Assembly: GCF_038562415.1 (NCBI RefSeq)
Contig: NZ_JBCFBA010000032.1
Location: 1-37,240, forward strand
Direction of reading: 5' to 3'
Origin: Solidesulfovibrio sp.
GTDB lineage: Bacteria; Desulfobacterota; Desulfovibrionia; Desulfovibrionales; Desulfovibrionaceae
DNA: 37,240 bases
In this document: positions 17,280 to 24,976 of the stretch, in pieces
Layout: every line of letters starts with the position of its first letter
How positions within the stretch are numbered: the first letter of the stretch is position 1
Notes under the pieces: model-generated
Told to the model about the DNA's origin: nothing
The model's input: only the letters and a program-made list of their open reading frames with translations
Databases searched by the model: none
Position numbers and translations under genes: made by a program

Positions 17280-17439
17280 GCCCGGCGGCGCAAATCCCCT
17301 CCGGAATCCAGATCGCGCCGTCCGCGTCCCCGAGCGGCCTGGCCCGGCCTTCCAGGCAGCGGATGCCGGCGGCGCAGCAGGCCAGGGCGTCCAGGCCGTC
17401 CTCGCGCGGCGCGCCGCCTTGCAGGCGCAGCGCCGCCAT
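17251..17439 (-). CDS. Possible 62-residue small protein after the diguanylate cyclase
   Basis: A short reading frame beginning MAALRLQGGAPREDGLDALA, with a paired Cys (LACCAAGIRC) and GAIWIPEGICAAG. I cannot assign a family. The case for it is translational: the ATG lies ten bases after the stop of the GGDEF gene and is preceded by GGGGGAGG, one of the strongest ribosome binding sites in the window. Its 3' end overlaps the opposite-strand end of the NtrC-type regulator by 29 bases. It fills an otherwise empty 170-base gap. It could still be chance coding in GC-rich DNA. Confidence 0.45.
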   Translation of the reverse strand: MAALRLQGGAPREDGLDALACCAAGIRCLEGRARPLGDADGAIWIPEGICAAGLSARSACTS

Positions 17440-17448
17440 CGCCTCCCC

Positions 17449-19053
17449 CTACCGCCGCGTTTCGACCACCACCTGGTCGCGTCCGGCGGCCTTGGCCCTA
17501 TAGAGCGCCTTGTCCGCCCGGGCCAGCATGTCCTCCAGGGCGCTCTCGCCGTACTCCACCGCTTCACGGACCTCGGCCACGCCGAAGCTCGCCGTCACCG
17601 GCAAAAACACGTCGTCGACACGGCAGGGCTCGCGGACCAGGGCGCCCCGGATGCGCTCGGCCAGTTCCGCCGCCTGGGCCGTGTCGGCTCCGGTCAGCAG
17701 CACCGCGAATTCCTCGCCGCCATACCGCGCCACCAGGTCGGACTTGCGCACGCAACCCAGGAGCACCCGGCCCAGGTGGGCCAGGACCCGGTCGCCGGCG
17801 CTGTGGCCGTGGACATCGTTGACGTCCTTGAAATGGTCCACGTCGATCATGAGGCAGGCGAAGGGCTTGTCGGCCCGGGCGGCGGCCTCGAGCAGCTTCG
17901 TGCCGCCCGAGAACAGGAACCGGCGGTTGTACAGCCCCGTCAGCGCGTCCATGACGCTGATCCGCTCGGTCTCCTCGATATGGCCGCGCATCTCGTCGGC
18001 CATCTGGCAAAACGCGTCGAGCAGTTCCCGGATCTCGATCGGCACATCCTTGGGGAATTCCAGCGGGCACTCTTCCCTGTAGCGGGTGGCCCGCAGCGTC
18101 CGGGCATAGGCGGCCAGGGCCAGCAGGGGCCGCTCCAGGTTGCGGGAAAGCCGCAACACCAGCGGCGTCACCACGGCCAGCGTGCACAGCGCCGCCAGCA
18201 AAAACCACCAGGACTGCCGGTGGTAGCCGGCCAGCACGTCGGAAACGGCCACCTGGCTGAAAAGCCGCCAGCCGTCGTCACCAAGGGGCATGGTCGCCCC
18301 CAGCCAGGTTTCCCCGTCTCCGGAGCGCAACAGCGAGCCCGTCTCGCCCGTCTCCAGAAGCGCCGCGGGCGCCTTGGCCTGTCCGAGCCCGCCCCCGGCC
18401 GCCACGGCGGAGGACGGGGCAAGGATGCGTCCCTGACCGTCGCAAAGCAGCACCTCCCCGCCCGGGGCGGCCTTGGCCCCAAGCAGCCACCGGTCCAGGG
18501 AGGAAAGCACCACGATGATGGCGATGGCTCCGCCGAACCCGCCGTCCGCCGCCTGGATGGGCGTGACGAACAGGCAGATGGGCTGGCCCGAGGCCCGGCC
18601 CGCGGGGACGGAGGTCAGGGAGGGTTTCCCGGCCTGGGCTTGCTGGAAATACGGCCTGTCCCCGACATAGATGCCCGGCTCGGCGGAGACGGACCCTGTG
18701 ATATGGCCTTGGGCGGAGACGTAAATCACATCGGAAACAAAGGGGTGGGTGTCCTGGTAGTAATGCAATACCGACAGCATCGCCGGGACATCCCCCTGCC
18801 GCACGACATCGATGCCGGCCAGGAACCGGGCATCGTCAAAGCGCTCCCCCATCCAGGAACGCATGACATTGCCTTCCTGTCGCAAGCTGGAGACGATTTG
18901 GCGCAAGGCCCCGTCCAAGACCTGCTCGCGCTGAAAAAGAAAGAAGAAGGACGTGACCAGGATGAAGGGCAATGCAACCAGCAGCAACGTGTAGAAGCGC
19001 AGCTTTCCCTTGAGGGTCTCGAGACCCCAGATATGGTTGAACGTGGCCAGCAT
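17449..19053 (-). CDS. Membrane diguanylate cyclase with periplasmic Cache-like sensor
   Basis: A 534-residue protein predicted to make cyclic di-GMP. TM1 is about residues 19-41, a long periplasmic double-Cache-like domain spans about 42-285 (GIYVGDRPYFQQAQAGKPSL is a typical Cache motif), and TM2 is about 287-308. A HAMP-like linker leads to a GGDEF domain whose active-site loop is GGEEF at 445-449, an accepted active variant. The Arg and Asp of an I-site (RKSD, five residues before GGEEF) are present, so feedback inhibition by c-di-GMP is likely. The sensor probably binds a small extracellular molecule, not identified. It is followed by a possible 62-residue gene. Confidence 0.92.
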   Translation of the reverse strand: MLATFNHIWGLETLKGKLRFYTLLLVALPFILVTSFFFLFQREQVLDGALRQIVSSLRQEGNVMRSWMGERFDDARFLAGIDVVRQGDVPAMLSVLHYYQDTHPFVSDVIYVSAQGHITGSVSAEPGIYVGDRPYFQQAQAGKPSLTSVPAGRASGQPICLFVTPIQAADGGFGGAIAIIVVLSSLDRWLLGAKAAPGGEVLLCDGQGRILAPSSAVAAGGGLGQAKAPAALLETGETGSLLRSGDGETWLGATMPLGDDGWRLFSQVAVSDVLAGYHRQSWWFLLAALCTLAVVTPLVLRLSRNLERPLLALAAYARTLRATRYREECPLEFPKDVPIEIRELLDAFCQMADEMRGHIEETERISVMDALTGLYNRRFLFSGGTKLLEAAARADKPFACLMIDVDHFKDVNDVHGHSAGDRVLAHLGRVLLGCVRKSDLVARYGGEEFAVLLTGADTAQAAELAERIRGALVREPCRVDDVFLPVTASFGVAEVREAVEYGESALEDMLARADKALYRAKAAGRDQVVVETRR

Positions 19054-19165
19054 ACCCGGGCTTGTGTGCGGACCGGACGCAAAAACAACCCGCGTGACCG
19101 CTGTTTGTCATTTTGCAGAAACTATCCGAAACCGCCCAGCGAGACAACGCCAACCTTGCCGGCCG

Positions 19166-19203
19166 TGTGAAAAACAGCCTCCGCCCCATGGCTTGGGCGG
19201 CTG
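19166..19203 (-). terminator. Terminator-like hairpin upstream of the diguanylate cyclase
   Basis: On the minus strand CAGCC and GCCC pair with GGGC and GGCTG (19199-19203/19175-19179 and 19095-style inner stem at 19195-19198/19183-19186, with a three-base bulge), followed directly by TTTTTC. This is the shape of an intrinsic terminator. It reads toward the GGDEF gene about 115 bases ahead of its ATG, with no minus-strand gene upstream for it to end. It could be an attenuator in the leader, or it could block antisense transcription from the helicase gene. A weak promoter (TTGTCT, 17 bases, TAGTTT) lies between it and the gene. Confidence 0.4.
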
Positions 19204-19309
19204 CCGGCCTCCTAGCCGAATGACCAGGCGATGGCAATACGGCGGAGCGGCCTTCTTGCGCAAAGCGGCGTTTTGGCCGATGACGGTTGCGACCGCGCCC
19301 GATACGACC

Positions 19310-22261
19310 ATGTCCGCCCCCGAAAAAAAACGCCCCGGGACACCGCCGTCCCCAGACCGGGCCGCACCCGACGCGCCCGAAGGCGGCGACGTGGCCGAGT
19401 ACGTGTCCGCCCTGCTGGCCTCCGCCCGTCTGGGGCCGCAGGTCGTCCACCATCGCGTCCTGCCGGCCGCGCCGGCCGCCTTCGCCGATCCGGCCCGGCC
19501 CTTTCCCCGCCACCTGACCGGGCTGCTGGCCGGGCGCGGCATCGACAAACTCTACGCCCACCAGGCCATGGCCACGGACGTCAGCCGCGCCGGCCGCCAC
19601 GTGGCCGTGGCCACGCCCACGGCCAGCGGCAAGACCCTGACCTACCTGCTGCCGGTGCTGGAGGAGATCGCCAGAAACCCCGATTCCCGGGCGCTGTTCC
19701 TTTTTCCCCTCAAGGCCCTGGCCCAGGACCAGAAAAAGGCCATCGAGGAGCTCACGGCCGCCCTGCCGGCCTCGAGCCGCCCCCGGGCGGCCATCTACGA
19801 CGGCGACACCAGCCCGCACTTTCGGCGCAAGATCCGCGAAAACCCGCCCCACATCCTGATTACCAACCCCGAGATGCTCCACCTGGCCCTGCTGCCCGGC
19901 CACGAGTCCTGGAGCACGCTGTTCGCCGGCCTGTCCCACGTGGTCGTCGACGAGATGCACACCTACCGGGGGGTGATGGGCTCGCACATGGCCCACGTCT
20001 TCCGGCGGCTGTCGCGGGTGTGCGGCCGCTACGGGGCGCGCCCGGCCTTCATCTTCTGCTCGGCCACCATCGGCAACCCCGGCGAGCTGGCCGAAAGCCT
20101 CACCGGCCTGCCGGTGACCACGGTCACGCAATCCGGCGCGCCCACCGCCCCGCGCCATTTCCTGTTCGTCAACCCCGAGCAGTCGGCTTCGACCACGGCC
20201 GTCATGCTCCTGGCCGCCGCCTTGAAACGCGGCCTGCGCACCATCGTCTACACCCAGTCCCGCAAGATGACCGAGCTCATAAGCCTCTGGATCGCCGAGC
20301 GGGCCGGGCCGTACGCCTCGCGGGTCTCGGCCTACCGCTCCGGCTTTCTGCCCGAGGAGCGCCGGGCCATCGAGGCGGACATGGCCTCGGGGAAACTGCT
20401 CGCCGTGGTCTCCACCTCGGCCCTGGAACTGGGCATCGACATCGGGGGCCTGGACCTGTGCCTTCTGTGCGGCTATCCCGGCTCGGTCATGTCGGCCTGG
20501 CAGCGCGGCGGCCGGGTGGGGCGGGCCCTTCGCGAATCGGCCGTGATCCTCATCGCCGGCGAGGACGCCCTGGACCAGTACTTCATGCGCCACCCGGCCG
20601 ATTTCTTCGACCGGCCGCCCGAATCGGCCGTGATCAACCCCGACAACCCGGCCATCGCCGCCAGGCACCTGGAGTGCGCCGCCGCCGAGCTGCCCCTGAC
20701 CGACGCCGAGCCCCTTTTTTCCACCCCGGCCATGGCCCGGGAGATCGCCAAGCTGGAAGCAAAGGGGCTGCTTTTGCGCGACAAGGACGGCCGGCGCGTC
20801 TTCGCCGCCCGCAAGCGGCCGCAGCGCGACGTCAACCTGCGCGGCACGGGCGGCCAGTTTTCCATCGAAACGCCAGGCGGCGCCGTCATCGGCCAGATCG
20901 ACGAGATGCGCGCCTGCCGCGAGACCCACCCCGGCGCGGTCTACATCCACCGGGGCGTGTCCTACCTGGTCGAAAGCCTGGACCTCCCCGAGCGCCGCGT
21001 CCGCGTCGTCCCGGCCAAGGCCGACTACCACACCCGGGCCCGGGGCCAGAAAACCACCGAGATCCTCGAAGTGCTCGGTCAGACGTCGGTCTCCGGCGTG
21101 CCGGTCTTCCTGGGCCGGCTCAAGGTCACCGAGACCGTCACCGGCTACGAGCGCCGGGCCAACCGGGGCGGCCAGCTCCTGTCCATCGTGCCCCTCGATC
21201 TGCCGCCCATGGTCTTCGAGACCGAGGGGCTGTGGTGGGTCATTCCCCAGGACGTGCAAAACGAGCTCGACCGCCGGCTTTTTCACTTCATGGGCGCCAT
21301 CCACGCCATGGAGCACGCCATGATCGGCATCCTGCCGCTGCTCGTGCTCACCGACCGCAACGATCTGGGCGGCATCTCCACGCCCCTGCACCCCCAGGTG
21401 GGCCGGGCCTGCGTGTTCGTCTACGACGGCGCGCCCGGGGGTGTGGGGCTCTCGCGCCTGGCCTTTTCCCGGGCCGCCGAGGCCCTGGAACGAACGCTGG
21501 CCGCCGTGGCCGGCTGCCCCTGCGAAACGGGCTGCCCCTCCTGCGTCCACTCCCCCAAATGCGGCTCCGGCAACCGGCCCATCGACAAGGTCGCCGCCCG
21601 CTTCCTCCTGGAGGCCCTCGTGTCCGGAAAATTTCCCGAACAAGACGATTGCCGCCCCGAGTGCCAGGCCCAGACGCCGCCGGAGACGGCCGCAACCGGC
21701 GCAGGCAGGGCCAAACCCGCCCCGCCCGGCCGTTTCGGCGTCCTGGACGTGGAGACCCGCCGGGCGGCGGCCGAGGTCGGCGGCTGGGGCAACGCCCACA
21801 AGATGGGCGTGTCCGTGGCCGTGCTCTATGATTCAAGCCTGGACGACTACGTCGTCTACCGCCAGGAGGAATTGCCGGCCCTGTACGAGGCCCTTGCCCG
21901 CCTGGACCTCGTGGTGGGATTTAACATCAACCGCTTCGACTACAAGGTCCTGGCCGGGGCCGCGCCCTTCGACCATCGCGCCCTGCCCACCCTGGACATC
22001 CTGGAAAAGGTCCACGCCCGCCTGGGCTACCGCCTGTCCCTGGACGGCCTGGCCAAGGCCACCCTCGGCACGCCCAAATCGGCCACGGGCCTCGACGCCC
22101 TGGCCTGGTGGAAGGAAGGGCGCCTGGGCGAAATCATCACGTATTGCAAGAAAGACGTGGAGGTCACCCGCGACCTCTACCTCTTCGGCCGCGACAACGG
22201 CTATCTGCTGTTCGCCAACAAGGCCGGCAAGACCGTGCGCCTGCCCGTGGAGTGGGTGTAG
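19310..22261 (+). CDS. DUF1998 superfamily 2 helicase fused to a DnaQ-like exonuclease (MrfA-MrfB-like)
   Basis: A 983-residue protein. The helicase half has ATPTASGKT (Lys108), DEMH at 214-217 as the DEAH-type box, STSALELGIDIGG and a QRGGRVGR arginine-finger motif, followed by a DUF1998 region with a four-Cys cluster (CPCETGCPSCVHSPKC, from about 736) that should bind metal. The last 180 residues are a DnaQ-fold 3'-5' exonuclease: LDVET (Asp813, Glu815), NINRFDYK (Asp877) and YCKKDVEVT (Asp949). In Bacillus subtilis these two activities are separate adjacent proteins, MrfA (YprA) and MrfB (YprB), which repair mitomycin C damage; here they form one chain. The start is uncertain: ATG 19310 or 19280, neither with a strong Shine-Dalgarno. 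Confidence 0.88.
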   Translation: MSAPEKKRPGTPPSPDRAAPDAPEGGDVAEYVSALLASARLGPQVVHHRVLPAAPAAFADPARPFPRHLTGLLAGRGIDKLYAHQAMATDVSRAGRHVAVATPTASGKTLTYLLPVLEEIARNPDSRALFLFPLKALAQDQKKAIEELTAALPASSRPRAAIYDGDTSPHFRRKIRENPPHILITNPEMLHLALLPGHESWSTLFAGLSHVVVDEMHTYRGVMGSHMAHVFRRLSRVCGRYGARPAFIFCSATIGNPGELAESLTGLPVTTVTQSGAPTAPRHFLFVNPEQSASTTAVMLLAAALKRGLRTIVYTQSRKMTELISLWIAERAGPYASRVSAYRSGFLPEERRAIEADMASGKLLAVVSTSALELGIDIGGLDLCLLCGYPGSVMSAWQRGGRVGRALRESAVILIAGEDALDQYFMRHPADFFDRPPESAVINPDNPAIAARHLECAAAELPLTDAEPLFSTPAMAREIAKLEAKGLLLRDKDGRRVFAARKRPQRDVNLRGTGGQFSIETPGGAVIGQIDEMRACRETHPGAVYIHRGVSYLVESLDLPERRVRVVPAKADYHTRARGQKTTEILEVLGQTSVSGVPVFLGRLKVTETVTGYERRANRGGQLLSIVPLDLPPMVFETEGLWWVIPQDVQNELDRRLFHFMGAIHAMEHAMIGILPLLVLTDRNDLGGISTPLHPQVGRACVFVYDGAPGGVGLSRLAFSRAAEALERTLAAVAGCPCETGCPSCVHSPKCGSGNRPIDKVAARFLLEALVSGKFPEQDDCRPECQAQTPPETAATGAGRAKPAPPGRFGVLDVETRRAAAEVGGWGNAHKMGVSVAVLYDSSLDDYVVYRQEELPALYEALARLDLVVGFNINRFDYKVLAGAAPFDHRALPTLDILEKVHARLGYRLSLDGLAKATLGTPKSATGLDALAWWKEGRLGEIITYCKKDVEVTRDLYLFGRDNGYLLFANKAGKTVRLPVEWV

Positions 22262-22270
22262 GCAGAGGGA

Positions 22271-22330
22271 AGATGCTCCGGCGGCCAGGAGGGGATGATC
22301 CCCTCCTGGACCTCCCCGACGGGGGGAGGG
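22271..22330 (+). repeat. GC-palindromic intergenic repeat, copy 3
   Basis: The core at 22285-22309 is CCAGGAGGGG, spacer ATGAT, CCCCTCCTGG, preceded by GCTCCGGCGG and followed by a small CCTCCCC/GGGGAGG hairpin. Forward orientation. It lies between the helicase stop and the ABC ATPase start. The stem differs from the CCGGGGGG type, but both arms changed together, so pairing is kept. Confidence 0.85.
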
Positions 22331-22408
22331 GGCGGCGAAAGAGTTTTTCCCGGGCGAAAAGGTGTGGTAGGGGAAGGGCATGCAACCTGAAGCCGGCGGA
22401 GACGTCGC

Positions 22409-23167
22409 GTGCTGACCATCGAAGGCCTGTCGAAAACCTACGCCGCCAACGGCCACGCCCCGGCCTGCGCCCTGGCCGAGGTGAGCTTTGCCGTGCCGCG
22501 CGGCGGTTTCGTCTCGCTGCTGGGGCCGTCGGGCTGCGGCAAGTCCACGCTGCTGCTGTGCGCCAGCGGCCTGCTCGCCCCGACCGCCGGCCGGGTGACC
22601 GTCAGCGGCCGGGCCGTCACCGGGCCGCCGCCGGAAATGGCGCTCATTTTCCAAAACGCCGCCGCCTCGCTGTTCCCCTGGCTCACCGTGGCCGGCAACA
22701 TCCGCTTCGTGCTGCGTCGCAAACCCGGCAGCCCCACGGACAAGGCGGATACCGCCGCCAAGGCCCTGGCCGAGGTGGGCCTGTCCGCCTTCGCCGACCA
22801 TTACCCCTGGCAGCTTTCCGGCGGCATGCAGCAACGCGCCGCCCTGGCCCGGGGCCTGGCCTACGGCGCGGACGTGCTGCTCCTCGACGAGCCCTTCGCC
22901 TCCGTGGACGCCCAAACCCGCGAGGACCTGGAGGACCTGCTGGCCCGGGTGGCCGCCGAACAGGGAAAAACGGTGCTGTTCGTCACCCACGACATCGACG
23001 AGGCCGTCTACCTCTCCGACACCGTGGTGGTGCTGACCCCGCCCCCGGCCCGAGTGGCCGCCACCCTCGCCATCGACCTGCCCCGCCCGCGCGACCAGGT
23101 CGCCACGCGCGAGGACCGGCGCTTCCTCGACGCCCGCAAAGCCATCCACGCGTTGCTGCGCCGATGA
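22409..23167 (+). CDS. ABC importer ATPase (nitrate/sulfonate/taurine family)
   Basis: A 252-residue nucleotide-binding subunit of an importer of the SsuB/TauB/NrtD group. Walker A is GPSGCGKST, the Q-loop is LIFQNAAASLFPW, the signature is LSGGMQQRAALARGL, Walker B is VLLLDEPFASVD, and the H-loop is FVTHDIDEA. The start is a GTG with GGAG about eight bases upstream. Two permeases and a binding protein follow on the same strand, giving a complete transporter. The 203-base gap to the first permease is packed with palindromic repeats, unusual inside an operon. The substrate cannot be told from the ATPase. Confidence 0.92.
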   Translation: MLTIEGLSKTYAANGHAPACALAEVSFAVPRGGFVSLLGPSGCGKSTLLLCASGLLAPTAGRVTVSGRAVTGPPPEMALIFQNAAASLFPWLTVAGNIRFVLRRKPGSPTDKADTAAKALAEVGLSAFADHYPWQLSGGMQQRAALARGLAYGADVLLLDEPFASVDAQTREDLEDLLARVAAEQGKTVLFVTHDIDEAVYLSDTVVVLTPPPARVAATLAIDLPRPRDQVATREDRRFLDARKAIHALLRR

Positions 23168-23171
23168 AGAA

Positions 23172-23270
23172 TTGGGAGGAGCTTCGCCCCTCCCAAACCC
23201 ACCCGACCAGGGCGCCGCCCTGGACCCGCCGGGGGGATAATCCCCCCGGACCCCTTACAGGGGGGAAACT
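23172..23270 (+). repeat. GC-palindromic repeat cluster, copy 4 (three hairpins)
   Basis: Three hairpins in a row directly after the ABC ATPase stop: TTGGGAGG/CCTCCCAA (23172-23196), CCAGGGC-GCC-GCCCTGG (23207-23223), and the standard core CCGGGGGG-ATAAT-CCCCCCGG (23229-23249) followed by GGACCCC. Forward orientation. Within the operon they could act as a processing or partial termination site that lowers expression of the downstream permeases. Confidence 0.8.
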
Positions 23271-23352
23271 GAGCAACCGATCCGCCGACATGCAGGCAAT
23301 GCAAAGAGTAATGACGCCGCCAACCCCATCGCCCTGCCCTCTCCCCCCCCAT

Positions 23353-23430
23353 CCAGGGGGTCCGGGGGGGATGATCCCCCCCGGTGGGGTCCAGGGGCAA
23401 CGCCCCTGGCCGCCGGAGGCACTCTCCGGC
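23353..23430 (-). repeat. GC-palindromic repeat cluster, copy 5, overlapping a permease 5' end
   Basis: The core at 23362-23384 is CCGGGGGGG-ATGAT-CCCCCCCGG, followed by CCAGGGGC-AAC-GCCCCTGG (23391-23409) and GCCGGAG/CTCCGGC (23412-23430). Reverse orientation, head to head with copy 4. The ATG in the core spacer is in frame with permease 1, so the repeat supplies its likely start and first 16-20 codons. Confidence 0.82.
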
Positions 23431-24165
23431 TATCTCCTCCTCGGACTTCTCCTCCTTGGCTGGGAAGCGGCGGCGCGCGCGGGCTGGATCGGGCCGGATC
23501 TGCTGCCGCCGGCCTCGGCCGTGACCGGGGAATTGTGGCGCCTGGCCGTGTCGGGCGAGTTGTGGCGCCAGGGCGGGGCGACGCTTGGCCGGGTGCTGGC
23601 GGGATTCGTCGTGGGCGGCGGGCTGGGCGCGGCCTTGGGCTTTGGCTGCGGCGTGTATCCGGGCCTTGGCCGGGCGGTCGGGGTCACGGCGGAATTTCTG
23701 CGCCCCATGCCGTCGGTGGCGCTCATTCCCATCGGCATCCTGTTTCTCGGCATCGGTTTCGGGCTGTGTGTGGCCATCGCCGCCTTTGCCTGCGCCTGGC
23801 CGGCCTATGTGGCCGCCTTGGCCGGGGCCGGGGCGGCCGGGCCGGAGCTTCGCGACACGGCCCGGGTCTACGGCCTGTCCCCGGGGGAGGCCATCCGGCT
23901 GGTGCGGCTGCCGGCCGCCCTGCCGCAGGTGCTTTCCGGGCTTCGGGTTGCGCTTTCCGTGGCCGTGGCCGTGACCGTGACCACGGAAATGGCCGCCTCG
24001 CCCAGCGGCCTGGGCTCGTTCATCCTGGAATGCGCGCTGGCCCGGCGGCCCGAGGGCATGTACGCCGGCATCGCCGCCGTGGGGCTGCTGGGCTTTGGCG
24101 TCAACGCCTGTTTCCTGGCCCTGCGCGGCCGGCTGCTGCGCTGGCTGCCGCGAAGGGGGCGCTAG
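23371..24165 (+). CDS. ABC importer permease 1 (SsuC/TauC-like)
   Basis: An inner-membrane permease of the binding-protein-dependent type, 264 residues from this start. Hydrophobic segments include LSGYLLLGLLLLGW, LAGFVVGGGLGAALGFGCG, LFLGIGFGLCVAIAAFACAW and GIAAVGLLGFGVNACFLAL. The EAA cytoplasmic loop that contacts the ATPase is about ELRDTARVYGLSPGEAIRLVRLPAALP. The start is doubtful: repeat DNA forms the 5' end. ATG 23371, inside the repeat core, gives normal family length and has AGGGGG ten bases upstream; in-frame ATGs at 23290, 23299 and 23311 would add 20-27 low-complexity residues. Its stop is one base before the ATG of permease 2. Confidence 0.85.
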   Translation: MIPPGGVQGQRPWPPEALSGYLLLGLLLLGWEAAARAGWIGPDLLPPASAVTGELWRLAVSGELWRQGGATLGRVLAGFVVGGGLGAALGFGCGVYPGLGRAVGVTAEFLRPMPSVALIPIGILFLGIGFGLCVAIAAFACAWPAYVAALAGAGAAGPELRDTARVYGLSPGEAIRLVRLPAALPQVLSGLRVALSVAVAVTVTTEMAASPSGLGSFILECALARRPEGMYAGIAAVGLLGFGVNACFLALRGRLLRWLPRRGR

Positions 24166-24166
24166 C

Positions 24167-24934
24167 ATGGCCCGGCGCTTTTCCGGCCTCCTTGTGGCCT
24201 TGGGCCTGGCCGTGGCCTGGGAGGCGGTATCCCGGGCCAAGCTCGTCTCGCCGCTGTATTTCCCGCCCGTGACGGTCATTGCCGCCACTTTCGCCAAGCT
24301 GACGGTTTCGGGGCTGCTGCCGGCCCAGGCCGGGCTGACCCTCGGCCGGGCCCTGGCCGGGCTGGCCCTGGCCACGGGCTGCGCCGTGCCCTTGGGGCTG
24401 GCCATGGGCGTCTCGCGACGGATGCGCGGCCTGCTGTCGCCGCTGGTGGAGGTTTTGCGGCCGGTGCCGCCGCCGGCCATCATCCCGGCGGCCATGCTGT
24501 TTCTGGGCATCGGCGAGGCCATGAAGGTATTCGTGGTCTTTTTCGCCTGCGTTTTCCCCATCCTGGTCAGCACGGCCGACGGGGCGCGGGCGGTGCCGCC
24601 GCTGTTTCGGCTCACGGCCGCCGCCTACGGCGTGTCGCGCCTGGACACCCTGGCCCGGGTGCTGCTGCCGGCCGCCGGACCGAGCGTGGCCGCCGGGTTG
24701 CGCACGGCTTTGCCCATGGGGCTGATCGTGGCCGTGCTGTCCGAGATGATCGGGGCCACCAGCGGCCTGGGGCACTACATCCTGCGCATGCAGCGCACCT
24801 TCGCCATCCCGGAGATGTACGCCGGGGTGCTTGCCCTGGGGCTTTTGGGCCTGGGGCTCAACGCGGCCGCCCAGTGGGGGCTTTCGAAGCTTTCGCCCTG
24901 GCGCAAACCCCCCGGGGACGGTATGGGGGAATAG
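24167..24934 (+). CDS. ABC importer permease 2 (SsuC/TauC-like)
   Basis: A 255-residue permease, a paralogue of permease 1. It has a first membrane helix at FSGLLVALGLAVAWEAVS, several later spans, and an EAA loop around FRLTAAAYGVSRLDTLARVLLPAAGPSVAAGL. It begins one base after the previous stop, with AAGGGGG as ribosome binding site, so it is translationally coupled. Members of this family usually work as homodimers; two different permeases in one operon suggest a heterodimeric channel. The binding-protein gene follows after 42 bases. Confidence 0.92.
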   Translation: MARRFSGLLVALGLAVAWEAVSRAKLVSPLYFPPVTVIAATFAKLTVSGLLPAQAGLTLGRALAGLALATGCAVPLGLAMGVSRRMRGLLSPLVEVLRPVPPPAIIPAAMLFLGIGEAMKVFVVFFACVFPILVSTADGARAVPPLFRLTAAAYGVSRLDTLARVLLPAAGPSVAAGLRTALPMGLIVAVLSEMIGATSGLGHYILRMQRTFAIPEMYAGVLALGLLGLGLNAAAQWGLSKLSPWRKPPGDGMGE

Positions 24935-24976
24935 GCCGGATCGCCGGCCCCGCCACCCGCAGCCAAGGAGACCGCC

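Noticed and set aside
18836-21799. 987-residue minus-strand open frame opposite the helicase
   Set aside because: The plus-strand helicase has complete motifs; the antisense product is low-complexity.
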